NCBI RefSeq assembly: GCF_029892485.1
Contig: NZ_JARXVG010000004.1
Coordinates: 248,001-312,000 of the forward strand
Length of the DNA stretch: 64,000 nt
Direction: 5' to 3'
Source: Variovorax boronicumulans
GTDB lineage: Bacteria; Pseudomonadota; Gammaproteobacteria; Burkholderiales; Burkholderiaceae_C
Position 1 is the first letter of the stretch. Each line of letters begins with the position of its first letter. The position numbers were made by a program, and so were the translations under genes. Positions 10,104 to 21,046 of the stretch are shown here, one piece after another. The notes beneath the pieces were generated by a model. The model was not told the origin of the DNA and did no database searches. It saw nothing but the letters and a program-made list of their open reading frames with translations.

Positions 10104-10124
10104 ATTGGCGCAAAATGCGCCAAT
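10104..10124. promoter_or_regulatory. Perfect palindrome upstream of the antitoxin gene (candidate operator)
   Basis: Arms ATTGGCGCA (10104-10112) and TGCGCCAAT (10116-10124) form a perfect 9-bp inverted repeat around AAA. It ends 13 bases before the antitoxin ATG, just upstream of the AGGAG ribosome binding site, and contains a CAAAAT that could be a -10 element. Autorepression by the antitoxin binding such a site is standard for type II systems; here it is inferred. Confidence 0.6.
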
Positions 10125-10137
10125 CAGGAGAAATTCC

Positions 10138-10503
10138 ATGGCAACACCCACTGCCTTCGCTTCCGTCAAGCTGCCCGCATCGCTCGTGGACAAGGCGCGC
10201 GATGCGGCCCAGCCCATGCGCCGCTCTGTCGCGAGCCAGATCGAATACTGGGCAACGCTGGGCCGTGCGCTCGAACGCGCAGGCCTGACCGTGCAGGACA
10301 GCCAGGCGCTGATTGCGCGCGAGGAATCGCCTCTCTACATGACCGAGCCGGCGCCCACCGCCCTGTCGCCCGAGCTCGGGGCGCTGCATGACCATGTGCT
10401 CGCGCTGGCGCAGTCGGGCGTGCTGGCCCAGCGTGCCCAGGCCGCCGTGGCCGAGAACCGTGCCAGGGCCGCCCCGGCCCCCCGGTCGCGCAAGGCGGCC
10501 TGA
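10138..10503 (+). CDS. ParD-like antitoxin of a type II toxin-antitoxin system
   Basis: A 121-residue protein that resembles the ParD-like antitoxin family (PF11903). Its N-terminus (SVKLPASLVDKARDAAQPMRR) has the beta-strand plus helix pattern of a ribbon-helix-helix DNA-binding module, and SVASQIEYWATLGRALE matches the family core. The C-terminal half is Ala-rich and probably flexible, ending in a basic RSRKAA; this part would bind and neutralise the toxin. AGGAG lies just upstream of ATG 10138, and a perfect palindrome at 10104-10124 is a likely autoregulatory operator. The zeta-type kinase gene starts 12 bases downstream, giving the antitoxin-first order typical of type II modules. Confidence 0.75.
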   Translation: MATPTAFASVKLPASLVDKARDAAQPMRRSVASQIEYWATLGRALERAGLTVQDSQALIAREESPLYMTEPAPTALSPELGALHDHVLALAQSGVLAQRAQAAVAENRARAAPAPRSRKAA

Positions 10504-10515
10504 ACCTCATCTCGC

Positions 10516-11100
10516 ATGCCGGTGTTTCATCTGATTGCCGGACCCAACGGGGCCGGCAAGTCGACGCTGTACCGCTACCTGATCCAGCCGCGCTATCCGC
10601 AGCTGCCGTTCATCAATGCCGATGTCCACGAGCGCGAGCATCTCGGCCACATCCGCAATGCGCTCAAGCGCTCCGAGGCCGCCCGTGCCTGGGCCGATGG
10701 CGCGCGCGAGGCCTGCCTTGAGGAACAGCGCTCGTTCGTGAGCGAGACGGTGTTCTCGCATCCCTCCAAGCTGCAGCTCATTGCCGATGCGCAGGCGCGC
10801 GGCTTCGAGGTGGTGCTGTACGTGGTGTGCGTCGACGAGCCGCGCCGGCTGCTCACGCGCGTCCAGCAACGCGTGAGCGAAGGCGGCCACAACGTTCCGG
10901 CGGACAGGATCCTGGCGCGCTACCCGCGCACCGTTGAGCACTTGCGGCTGGCGGTGCGGCAGGTGCAGCTTGCGATGTTGTTCGACGGCGCCGATGTCGA
11001 ACTGGGCGGCCCGCAACTGGTTGCATCGGTTATCGGTGGGCAGGTACAGAGGCACGCGGCGCGGCAGCCGGCCTGGGTGTTGAAGGTCTTGGGCGCCTAG
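10516..11100 (+). CDS. Zeta-toxin-like P-loop kinase
   Basis: A 194-residue P-loop protein of the zeta toxin/AAA kinase group. The Walker A GPNGAGKST is at residues 9-17 (Lys15), N34-A-D36 corresponds to the substrate-contacting Asp region, and S76-ETVFS contains an acidic residue at the place of the zeta glutamate. A later segment with RVQQRVSEGGHNV and ILARYPRT supplies arginines as in the zeta lid. Zeta toxins phosphorylate UDP-N-acetylglucosamine and so poison peptidoglycan synthesis; whether this protein uses that substrate is unknown. It follows the ParD-like gene by 12 bases without a strong ribosome binding site of its own, suggesting translational coupling. It converges on pepP. Confidence 0.75.
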   Translation: MPVFHLIAGPNGAGKSTLYRYLIQPRYPQLPFINADVHEREHLGHIRNALKRSEAARAWADGAREACLEEQRSFVSETVFSHPSKLQLIADAQARGFEVVLYVVCVDEPRRLLTRVQQRVSEGGHNVPADRILARYPRTVEHLRLAVRQVQLAMLFDGADVELGGPQLVASVIGGQVQRHAARQPAWVLKVLGA

Positions 11101-11152
11101 CGGTCGCTTGAGCTGGTCGTCACTGGCCTGGTACGCCGCCCGCGGACGGCGA

Positions 11153-12550
11153 TCAGCCGCGCATCAACGCCTCGATCTCATCCGCCTTCACCGGCACGCC
11201 GCGCGAAATCAGCTCGCAACCCGTCGCCGTGACGATCGCATCGTCCTCGATGCGGATGCCGATGTTGTGGAACTGCTCAGGCACGCCGTCGGCCGGCCGC
11301 ACGTAGATGCCGGGCTCCAGCGTCAGCACCATGCCGGGCTGCAGGATGCGGCTCGGGCGGTTCTTGATGACCTCGTTCGACAGCGGATCTTTTCGCTCGC
11401 TCACTTCGCCCACCTGGGTGGGCTCCACGTAGCTGCCGCAGTCGTGCACGTCCATGCCCAGCCAGTGGCCGGTGCGGTGCATGTAGAACTGGAAGTAGGC
11501 GCGCGAGTCGATCACGTCGTCCACGCTGCCGACCTTGTTGGCATCGAGCAGGCCGAAGTCGAGCATGCCCTGCGCCAGCACCCGCACCGCGGCGTCGTGC
11601 GGGTCGGTGAAGCGGTTGCCGGCCTTGGTGGCGGCGGCCGATGCGTCCTGGCTCGCGAGCACGAGGTCGTACAGCGCGCGCTGCGGGCCGGTGAACTTGC
11701 CGTCGGCCGGGAAGGTGCGGGTGATGTCGCTCGCGTAGCCGTCGAGCTCGCAGCCCGCGTCGATCAGTACCAGCTCGCCTTTGCGCAGCGGCGCGGCGTC
11801 GGCGCGGTAATGCAGCACGCAGGCGTTGGCGCCGGCCGCGACGATGGAGTAGTACGCCGGGTACTGCGAGCCGCCGAAGCGGAATTCGTGCAGCAGCTCG
11901 GCGTCCAGGTGGTATTCGCGCACGTCCTTGCCTTCGCGCAGCATGCGGGACGACAGCTGCATCGCGCGCACGTGGGCGCGGGCGCTGATCTGTGCGGCGC
12001 GCCGCATGATGTCCTGCTCGTGCGCGTCTTTGATCAGGCGCATCTCGTCGAGCGGGCCGCACAGGTCGCGCTGCTCCTCGGGGCACAGCGCGCCATAGCG
12101 CACGCGCGCGCGCACCGATTGCAGCCAGCCGTCGATGCGGGTCTCCAGGCCCTTGTGGATCGCGAACGGAAACCACACGGTCGAGCGGTTCTCCAGCAGC
12201 TTGGGGAGCTTCGCGTCGAGGTCGGCGGCCGAGAAGGCCTCGTCGACACCGAGCGCCGCGGGCGCGGCCTCGGGGCCGAGGCGATAGCCGTCCCAGATCT
12301 CGCGTTCCAGGTCCTTGGGCGCGCAGAACAGCGTGGCGCGGCCGTCGCCGGCCAGCACCAGCCAGGCGTTCGGCTCGGTGAAGCCGGTCAGGTAATAGAA
12401 GTAGCTGTCGTGGCGGTAGAGGAAGTCGGTGTCGCGGTTGCGCGGGCGCTCGGGAGCGGTCGGGATGATGGCGATGCCGTCCTTGCCCAGTTGCGAGGCG
12501 AGGCGCGCGCGGCGCTCGGCGTAGATCGTGGTGGTGTCTGCGGAGGTCAT
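11153..12550 (-). CDS. pepP: Xaa-Pro aminopeptidase (aminopeptidase P)
   Basis: A 465-residue M24B metallopeptidase that removes N-terminal residues preceding proline, acting in the cytoplasm on peptides. It has the aminopeptidase P N-terminal domain (residues about 9-135) and the pita-bread catalytic domain. All five metal ligands are visible: D264 (in IDAG), D275, H362 (in GHWLG), E412 (in LEPG) and E435 (in RIEDD). The length matches E. coli PepP (441) with modest extension. Its ATG overlaps the stop of the upstream nucleotidyltransferase gene in an ATGA, so translation is probably coupled. It is the last gene of a three-gene minus-strand operon. Confidence 0.95.
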   Translation of the reverse strand: MTSADTTTIYAERRARLASQLGKDGIAIIPTAPERPRNRDTDFLYRHDSYFYYLTGFTEPNAWLVLAGDGRATLFCAPKDLEREIWDGYRLGPEAAPAALGVDEAFSAADLDAKLPKLLENRSTVWFPFAIHKGLETRIDGWLQSVRARVRYGALCPEEQRDLCGPLDEMRLIKDAHEQDIMRRAAQISARAHVRAMQLSSRMLREGKDVREYHLDAELLHEFRFGGSQYPAYYSIVAAGANACVLHYRADAAPLRKGELVLIDAGCELDGYASDITRTFPADGKFTGPQRALYDLVLASQDASAAATKAGNRFTDPHDAAVRVLAQGMLDFGLLDANKVGSVDDVIDSRAYFQFYMHRTGHWLGMDVHDCGSYVEPTQVGEVSERKDPLSNEVIKNRPSRILQPGMVLTLEPGIYVRPADGVPEQFHNIGIRIEDDAIVTATGCELISRGVPVKADEIEALMRG

Positions 12551-13287
12551 CTTGGCGTGGTGTTCAGTTGGGCAAGCCGTTCGGGGGTTCCCACATCGGT
12601 CCAGGGGCGGGTGTAGAGCTCGGCGCTCACCAGTTCATTGTCCATCGCGGCCCGCAGGATCGGGGCCAATGGGACCTTGACGCCGGACGGGTTGCCGGGC
12701 GGGACGTTGCAGTAAGGCGGGGCGAACAGGGCGGCGCGGTAGAGGCCGATGGTCGAGAAGGTGTGCTTCTGGGCGGCTGTATTGAGCGCCAAGCCTTCGG
12801 CGGAGAGGCCGAAGTCGCCCTTGAGGTTGTGCGCCGGGTTCGGCACCAGCCACAGGTGCGCGAGCTTGCCGCTGGCCAGGAAGCGGTCTACCGAAGCCTG
12901 CGTGAAGCGGAAATCGGGCGCGAAGACGTCGCCAGCCGCGACCCAGAACACCTCGCCCAGAAGAGGCAGTGCGCGCACGATGCCGCCGGCCGTCTCCAGC
13001 GCGCCGCCGAAGTCGCGGCCCTCGTCGGAGTATGAAATCGATAGCGTGCCATGCCCGTCCAGCAAGGGGCTTGCGCCGAAGCGGGAAGAAATCTGCGCGC
13101 CCAGCCAGTCCGTGTTGACCACCAGATCGGCGAAGCCGCCGTCGGCCAGTGCTTCCATCGGCCACTGCATGAGCGGCTTGCCGCGCACTTCGAGCAGGGG
13201 CTTGGGCATGGCGTCGGTCAGCGGGCGCATGCGCTCGCCGCGGCCGGCGGCCAGGATCATCGCCCGGACGGAAATCGTCCTGCTCAC
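12547..13287 (-). CDS. Nucleotidyltransferase family protein (MurU-like sugar-1-phosphate nucleotidyltransferase)
   Basis: A 246-residue single-domain NTP transferase. The N-terminus shows the signature [21 protein letters not shown], which binds the nucleotide, followed by a substrate pocket typical of NDP-sugar pyrophosphorylases. Short homologues of this type include MurU, which makes UDP-MurNAc in the cell-wall recycling bypass; AmgK, the usual MurU partner kinase, is not seen beside it, so the substrate is open. The GTG start at 13287 is chosen because it overlaps the TGA of speD (GTGA at 13284-13287); an ATG nine codons later (13260) is the alternative and gives MILAAG. Its stop overlaps the pepP start. 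Confidence 0.85.
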   Translation of the reverse strand: MSRTISVRAMILAAGRGERMRPLTDAMPKPLLEVRGKPLMQWPMEALADGGFADLVVNTDWLGAQISSRFGASPLLDGHGTLSISYSDEGRDFGGALETAGGIVRALPLLGEVFWVAAGDVFAPDFRFTQASVDRFLASGKLAHLWLVPNPAHNLKGDFGLSAEGLALNTAAQKHTFSTIGLYRAALFAPPYCNVPPGNPSGVKVPLAPILRAAMDNELVSAELYTRPWTDVGTPERLAQLNTTPR

Positions 13288-13664
13288 GCTGCTATGCGGC
13301 CGCGCTGCAGCTCGTTGCGTTCGCTGTGGGCCGGCTGGAACAGCGACACCAGGCACGCCATCAGCGCATGCGCCTTGGCCGAATGGTCGCCGCCGAAATT
13401 GCAGACGTACACGTCGAGCGTCACGCCGCGCTGCTCGGGCCAGGTGTGGATGCACAGGTGCGATTCGGCCAGCAGCACCGTGGCCGTCACGCCGCCCGGC
13501 CCTTGCGGCGTGGCCGGAAAGGAATGGACGATCTTGCCCACCGCCTGCAGCCCCGCGGCTGTCACCGCCTTGATGCAGACCGCGCCCAGCGCAGGGCCGT
13601 CGGTGAGCCATTGGAGACCGCATTGGCAGTCGTGGAGATCGGCGGTGAGGTGCAGCCCTTGCAT
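13284..13664 (-). CDS. speD: S-adenosylmethionine decarboxylase proenzyme
   Basis: A 126-residue class 1B AdoMet decarboxylase. It self-cleaves to create a pyruvoyl cofactor and makes decarboxylated SAM, the aminopropyl donor for spermidine. The cleavage site is the Glu-Ser bond in [14 protein letters not shown], so Ser68 becomes the pyruvoyl group; the downstream IHTWPE block is typical. The ATG at 13664 opens on [10 protein letters not shown]; a TTG three codons upstream (13673) is possible. The TGA overlaps the GTG of the downstream nucleotidyltransferase. No spermidine synthase is present in the window. Confidence 0.88.
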   Translation of the reverse strand: MQGLHLTADLHDCQCGLQWLTDGPALGAVCIKAVTAAGLQAVGKIVHSFPATPQGPGGVTATVLLAESHLCIHTWPEQRGVTLDVYVCNFGGDHSAKAHALMACLVSLFQPAHSERNELQRGRIAA

Positions 13665-13809
13665 GGGTGGCAACTCTAGCAGCCGGCCCGCCGCACAAGA
13701 GCATCACAAGGGTGTTCAGGCCGTATCGAGGCCGGCCAGGGCTCGCCCGGTAAAATCACGGGTTCTCCCGACCCCAACCTTCCCTTTTCCCCCAGAAAGT
13801 CCACCGCAC

Positions 13810-16986
<3,177 letters not shown>

Positions 16987-17005
16987 GACTTCGCGGCTTC
17001 AACGA

Positions 17006-17031
17006 AAAACGCGCCTGAGGGCGCGTTTTTT
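17006..17031. terminator. Bidirectional intrinsic terminator after gap
   Basis: Perfect 10-bp stem AAAACGCGCC / GGCGCGTTTT (17006-17015 and 17020-17029) with a TGAG loop and T-tract to 17031. The A-run on the left arm gives a T-tract on the other strand too, so it can also stop transcription of the convergent minus-strand gene that ends at 17031. Confidence 0.85.
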
Positions 17032-17633
17032 CATGGCGTTGAGGAGTCCAGTTCCTGCTCCGATTGGTAAGACCCGAAGAGCCCACGCAGGCTCTCCGCG
17101 TCATGGGAGCCGGGGCCGGCCCATGCCAAACGTTGTTTCAATGCCGCATCGTGCCTCGCGTCCGGCACGAGCATCCGCATTCCCGCTTGCAGGCGGATTC
17201 CACCGCTGAGCAGCCAGGCCACGGACAGCATGAGCGAGTCCAGATGCGTGCCCCAGTACAACTGGGCAAGCACCCAGGCTTCCGTGTTGCCGGCCAAGCC
17301 GTATTCCAGCGCGGTGTCGTCGAGTGCGCTCTTGAACGTCGCCCAGTCCAACGGCGACACCCCTTCGCGGAAGATCCCCTCGCCGGGCGCTCCGATGGGG
17401 CTGGCGATCAGCGCGTGCAACGATGCAATGAATGGTGGATCGAGCGACACCTCGGCTTCGCGCGCCGATGCGACAACGCTGAACCAGGCCGAATGAATCG
17501 CGGCTTCGAGCGCATCGCCGGGCGTGTTGGTCAGGTCCCAGTTTCCGAACGCCAGCTCCATGCGAGCCAACGCGCGCGCCAAGGGCAGCGCGCGGGTTTC
17601 GGCGTCGTCCCAGATGGTTTCGATTTCATGCAT
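17031..17633 (-). CDS. Hypothetical protein, 200 residues
   Basis: I do not recognise this protein. It is mostly helical in composition, with no signal peptide and no clear membrane helix, though a moderately hydrophobic stretch (HLDSLMLSVAWLLSGGIRLQ) is present near residues 129-149. Trp-rich N-terminal segments (FGNWDLTN, AWFSVV) and a C-terminal Gln/Glu/Ser tail are visible. Codon use looks like that of its neighbours. It is transcribed towards gap and is separated from the next minus-strand gene upstream by 33 bases, so it could share a transcript with the two lipoprotein genes. Confidence 0.7.
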   Translation of the reverse strand: MHEIETIWDDAETRALPLARALARMELAFGNWDLTNTPGDALEAAIHSAWFSVVASAREAEVSLDPPFIASLHALIASPIGAPGEGIFREGVSPLDWATFKSALDDTALEYGLAGNTEAWVLAQLYWGTHLDSLMLSVAWLLSGGIRLQAGMRMLVPDARHDAALKQRLAWAGPGSHDAESLRGLFGSYQSEQELDSSTP

Positions 17634-17666
17634 GGCCGCAATGATCAGGCAAGTGCAACGGCCCGA

Positions 17667-18263
17667 TCACTGCAGCTTCTCGTTCTTCCGAATCTCGCTG
17701 CTGAGCTGCGAAGTCAGCTGCCTGGCCGCGCGCCGCGCTGCCAGCCCGTAGTCGCCATTGAACTCGCCGAACTCCGCCGCACCGCTACCGGTTGCACGCA
17801 CGCGGGTCACTTCGACCCCGGCGGCGTTGCTCACCACGCACAGCACCTCGGCCGTGAACGAGGTCGGCGGCCAGGTGACCCATGACGACGAACTCGAATC
17901 CGTCTTGATCTGCGGCGTGAACACCAGCGACACGCCCGCTACTTCATTCGCCTTCGCATCGCCGGCGGTGCGCACGACAATCACGTTGCGGTACACCCCG
18001 CGCAGTGCGTCGCGAATCGACTTCTCCAAGTCGCGGTACGGGTAGTAGCTCACCCGGTCGCCGCTGCCGCCGGCAGTGGTCACCTGCAGGTCGCGCTGCG
18101 CATCGGTCATCACGTAGGCGACCTTCTTCGGGATCAGATGGGCGACGGAGCGCGGTGGCGCTGTCTCGGTGATCATCGTGATCGGATGGGAGCAGCCGGC
18201 CAGCACGATGGCCGTGGCCAGCGCCGCGGCCAGCCGGGGATGCGGGAAAGACAGAAATGCCAT
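17667..18263 (-). CDS. Lipoprotein, unknown function (second of a tandem pair)
   Basis: A 198-residue lipoprotein: basic N-terminus, hydrophobic core and lipobox LAGC with the lipidated Cys near residue 24. The mature part has VAYVMTDAQRDLQVTTAGGSGDRVSYYPYRDLEKSIRDAL and ends in an Arg/Lys-rich helix. The alternation of beta-strands with two amphipathic helices is like small periplasmic envelope lipoproteins that bind partners, but I cannot name a family. GGAG precedes the ATG at 18263. It starts 15 bases after the stop of the upstream lipoprotein gene, so the two are almost certainly co-transcribed. Confidence 0.8.
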   Translation of the reverse strand: MAFLSFPHPRLAAALATAIVLAGCSHPITMITETAPPRSVAHLIPKKVAYVMTDAQRDLQVTTAGGSGDRVSYYPYRDLEKSIRDALRGVYRNVIVVRTAGDAKANEVAGVSLVFTPQIKTDSSSSSWVTWPPTSFTAEVLCVVSNAAGVEVTRVRATGSGAAEFGEFNGDYGLAARRAARQLTSQLSSEIRKNEKLQ

Positions 18264-18278
18264 GGTGCGTCTCCAGAC

Positions 18279-18875
18279 CTACGGCGCAATGGCCGCGACG
18301 AATTGCGGGTCCGCATACACCTGCCGCAGCAGCGCACGCACCAGCCGCGGATACGCCGCCTGCCCGGCGGGCACGGCCACGATGTTCGCGTAGCTCGAAT
18401 CGAAGGCGATCTCGCCGCGGTAGGTCTTGCGCAGTTTCTGCGCCGCATCGCGCGTGACGGTGAGTTCCACGTCCATGCGGCCGGTGCCATTGATCACGCC
18501 GAGGTCCAGTTCATTGACGACGATCCGCGCTGTGATGCGTGTCGGCGCCTTCGGGTCGTAGACGGAGATCTCGCTCAGGTCGCGCATCAGCGCGTCTTCG
18601 AGGTACTGGGCAAAGGTGCCGCTGGGCGACACCAGCTTCGCGCGGCGCAGGCTCAGCGTGTTGATCTTGTCGTTCGGGTCGGTCGGCTGCACCTTGGCAA
18701 CCGCCACCTTGCCGGGGTTGTTCGCCTCGAGCCGGTCGAGCGCTTCATAGTCGGCGGCATAGGGCGGCGCGCTCAGCTGTGCGCAGCCTGTGGCCAGCAG
18801 CACCACGGCGAATGCGCCTAGCCTTGCGGCGACGGCGTGCAAGCGCAAACCATGCGGTCCGGTGAAGATCACCAT
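18279..18875 (-). CDS. Lipoprotein, unknown function (first of a tandem pair)
   Basis: A 198-residue lipoprotein with lipobox LATGC (Cys near residue 31). The n-region is longer than usual, so a start inside it is possible, but no better codon with a ribosome binding site was seen. The mature part (ITARIVVNELDLGVINGTGRMDVELTVTRDA) looks like a beta-rich domain ending in a helix (YPRLVRALLRQVYADPQFVAAI). It matches the downstream lipoprotein in length and in overall plan (regulated export, predicted ordered domain, final helix), suggesting partner or paralogous roles at the envelope. Function unknown. Confidence 0.78.
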   Translation of the reverse strand: MVIFTGPHGLRLHAVAARLGAFAVVLLATGCAQLSAPPYAADYEALDRLEANNPGKVAVAKVQPTDPNDKINTLSLRRAKLVSPSGTFAQYLEDALMRDLSEISVYDPKAPTRITARIVVNELDLGVINGTGRMDVELTVTRDAAQKLRKTYRGEIAFDSSYANIVAVPAGQAAYPRLVRALLRQVYADPQFVAAIAP

Positions 18876-18962
18876 GTCTTGAGTCCTCGTCCGAGTTGTC
18901 TGCTCCCCGGCGCGAAGGTAGCACGCCCCGCGCCCCGCGCGAAGGCCGCTAAGGGAAGAACC

Positions 18963-19271
18963 TCAGACCGGTTCGAGCACGTGGATCAGCTTGGCCTCGA
19001 CCAGCTCCCTGGTCTTCTCGCCATGGGCTTTCATGTGCGGTGCGACGCCGTGAGCCTGCAGGTGCGCCAGCGTTTCCCACTTCTCGATCACCACGAAAGT
19101 GTCGGGGCCGAAGCTCGCCTTCGAGGTGGGAACGCCCTGCGCATCGACCGTGGCGCCGTACTCGATGCAGCCCTCTTCGGCCAGCACGGCCTCGCGGTTG
19201 GCGGCGAAGGCTTCGAGCAGTTTGGCGCGTTGGCCCGGCTTGGCGGTGATGACAGCGACTACGTGAATCAT
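18963..19271 (-). CDS. Antibiotic biosynthesis monooxygenase (ABM) domain protein
   Basis: A 102-residue single ABM/dimeric alpha-beta barrel protein. The opening MIHVVAVITAKPGQRAKLLEAF and later FVVIEKWETLAHLQAHGVAPHM are typical of the YgiN/ABM group, small cofactor-free or haem-binding oxygenases that often act on quinones. The full domain is present and nothing else. GGAG lies 8 bases before the ATG at 19271. It is divergent from mntH; the 107-base gap between them holds the inverted repeat at 19333-19358. Confidence 0.88.
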   Translation of the reverse strand: MIHVVAVITAKPGQRAKLLEAFAANREAVLAEEGCIEYGATVDAQGVPTSKASFGPDTFVVIEKWETLAHLQAHGVAPHMKAHGEKTRELVEAKLIHVLEPV

Positions 19272-19332
19272 TGGAATGCTCCGGTGTGTTGTTGGGTTGG
19301 GAAGCGTCGAATCTAAGAGGTCCGCCGCCCCG

Positions 19333-19358
19333 GCGCGGGTCTCGCACGAGACCCGCGC
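19333..19358. promoter_or_regulatory. Perfect inverted repeat in the mntH leader
   Basis: Arms GCGCGGGTCTC (19333-19343) and GAGACCCGCGC (19348-19358) around GCAC, an 11-bp perfect repeat ending 20 bases before the mntH ATG. It could be an operator for a metal-responsive regulator, or an RNA hairpin close to the ribosome binding site. No AT-rich MntR- or Fur-like box is visible, and no T-tract follows that would make it a terminator. Confidence 0.5.
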
Positions 19359-19378
19359 GCCACCCTATCATCGCGCGC

Positions 19379-20704
19379 ATGTTCTTTCCCCTGCCCCGCA
19401 CGGCCACCGCGCCCTTCTGCCCCTCCGAAGTCAAGGGCAGCGTGGCGGTCCCGCAGGACCTGCCCTTCGGCAAGAAGCTCCTGCGCTATGCGGGCCCGGG
19501 CCTCCTGGTGTCGGTGGGCTACATGGACCCGGGCAACTGGGCGACCGACATCGAGGCGGGCTCGCGCTTCGGCTACGGCCTGCTCTTCGTGGTGCTGCTC
19601 GCGAGCCTGGCGGCGATGCTCTTGCAGACGCTGTGCGTGCGGCTCGGGCTGGTCGCGCAGAAGGACCTGGCGCGCGCCTGCCGCGAACACTATTCGCCGC
19701 GCGTGAACCGCTTCCTCTGGCTCGGTGCCGAGCTGGCGATCGTGGCCTGCGACCTCGCCGAGGTGCTGGGCAGCGCGCTCGCACTGCACCTGCTGTTCGG
19801 CGTGTCGATTCCGGTCGGCATCGCCATCACGGCCTTCGACACGCTGCTCGTGCTGGGCTTGCAGGGCGCGGGCTTCCGGCGGGTGGAGGCCATCGTGCTC
19901 GGGCTGGTCGGCACCATCGCGGGCTGCTTCATCGTCGAGCTCGCGATGTCGCAGCCCAACTGGTTGGGCGTGGCGATGGGCTTTGCGCCCAGCTTCGAGC
20001 GGCTGCAGCAGCCGGGCGCGCTGTACCTTGCCATCGGCGTGGTTGGCGCGACCGTGATGCCGCACAACCTGTACCTGCATTCATCCATCGTGCAGACGCG
20101 GCTCATCGCCGACACCGATGCGGCGCGGCGCGAGGCGGTGCGCTTCTGCACGCTCGATGCGGTGGTGTCGCTGTCGCTCGCGCTGCTGGTCAACGCGGCC
20201 ATCATGGTGCTCGCGGCCAGCGCCTTCCACGCAACCGGCCACCAGGACGTGACCGAGATCGACGATGCCTACCGGCTCATCGAGCCCATCGTCGGCAGCG
20301 CGTTCGCGGCCACGCTGTTCGGCATCGCGCTGCTCGCCTCGGGCCAGAGCTCGACCTTCACCGGCACCATCGCGGGCCAGATCATCATGGAAGGTTTTCT
20401 CGACCTGAAGATCCCGTGCTGGCAGCGCCGCCTGCTCACACGCGCACTCGCGCTGGGCCCGGCGTTCCTCGGCGTCTGGTGGTTCGGCGATGGCGGCGTG
20501 GGGAAGATGCTGGTGCTGAGCCAGGTGGTGCTGAGCTTCCAGCTGCCGTTTGCGATGTGGCCCTTGATCCGCTTCACGAGCAGCCGCGACATGATGGGCG
20601 GTTTCGCCAACGGTCCGGTGGTGAAGCTGCTGGCCTGGGGTCTGTTCGGTGTGATCAGCGCGGCCAACGTGTGGCTGATCGGTTCGGTGATCGCCGGCGG
20701 TTGA
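19379..20704 (+). CDS. mntH: Nramp-family divalent metal (manganese) transporter
   Basis: A 441-residue inner-membrane proton-coupled Mn(II)/Fe(II) importer with the expected eleven hydrophobic helices. The metal-coordinating motifs are intact: D50-PGN in TM1 and M227-PHN in TM6, including the Met that favours transition metals over calcium. The family signature GQSSTFTGTIAGQIIMEGFL is also present. ATG 19379 was chosen because the upstream open frame is untranslated leader containing a hairpin; the start gives a short cytoplasmic N-terminus ahead of PFGKKLLRYAGPGLL. It is followed directly by the minus-strand emfourin gene, with stop codons abutting. Confidence 0.95.
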   Translation: MFFPLPRTATAPFCPSEVKGSVAVPQDLPFGKKLLRYAGPGLLVSVGYMDPGNWATDIEAGSRFGYGLLFVVLLASLAAMLLQTLCVRLGLVAQKDLARACREHYSPRVNRFLWLGAELAIVACDLAEVLGSALALHLLFGVSIPVGIAITAFDTLLVLGLQGAGFRRVEAIVLGLVGTIAGCFIVELAMSQPNWLGVAMGFAPSFERLQQPGALYLAIGVVGATVMPHNLYLHSSIVQTRLIADTDAARREAVRFCTLDAVVSLSLALLVNAAIMVLAASAFHATGHQDVTEIDDAYRLIEPIVGSAFAATLFGIALLASGQSSTFTGTIAGQIIMEGFLDLKIPCWQRRLLTRALALGPAFLGVWWFGDGGVGKMLVLSQVVLSFQLPFAMWPLIRFTSSRDMMGGFANGPVVKLLAWGLFGVISAANVWLIGSVIAGG

Positions 20705-21046
20705 TCAGCTCTTGCGGCGCTTCCCGGCATCTTTCCAGAGATGCACCAGCGCCGCGGGCGCGTCGGTCTCGGGCACGTCGAAGCTGACCGAACTCGCAGT
20801 GGCTGTGCTCTCCATCACCACCTCCACGCGGTAGATGCGCTGGTCGCCGCCCGGCGAGGCCGCACTGCTTTCTTCGGCGTGCGGCGCGGCGCTTTGCAGT
20901 GCGTCGTCGATCTGCTGGCGCAGCTCATCGGTGCAGTCGCCCAGCTGGAAGCTGCGCGGCCGGGCGAGACCCGGCAGGTAGGCGATGCCGCCTTCGCGCG
21001 TCACGCGCACGATGGTGGCGTCGTTCAGGGGCGGCAGGTGAATCAT
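20705..21046 (-). CDS. Emfourin-type protealysin inhibitor
   Basis: A 113-residue protein like emfourin, the inhibitor that binds the active site of M4 protealysin-like proteases. It opens MIHLPPLNDATIVRVTREGGIAYLPGL and ends with SSVSFDVPETDAPAALVHLWKDAGKRR, the conserved pattern of these small beta-rich proteins. Its ATG overlaps the TGA of the upstream protease (ATGA at 21043-21046), ensuring that inhibitor is made with enzyme. Known emfourin genes also lie beside their protease. No signal peptide, in keeping with the cytoplasmic or non-classically released protealysins. Confidence 0.82.
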   Translation of the reverse strand: MIHLPPLNDATIVRVTREGGIAYLPGLARPRSFQLGDCTDELRQQIDDALQSAAPHAEESSAASPGGDQRIYRVEVVMESTATASSVSFDVPETDAPAALVHLWKDAGKRRKS

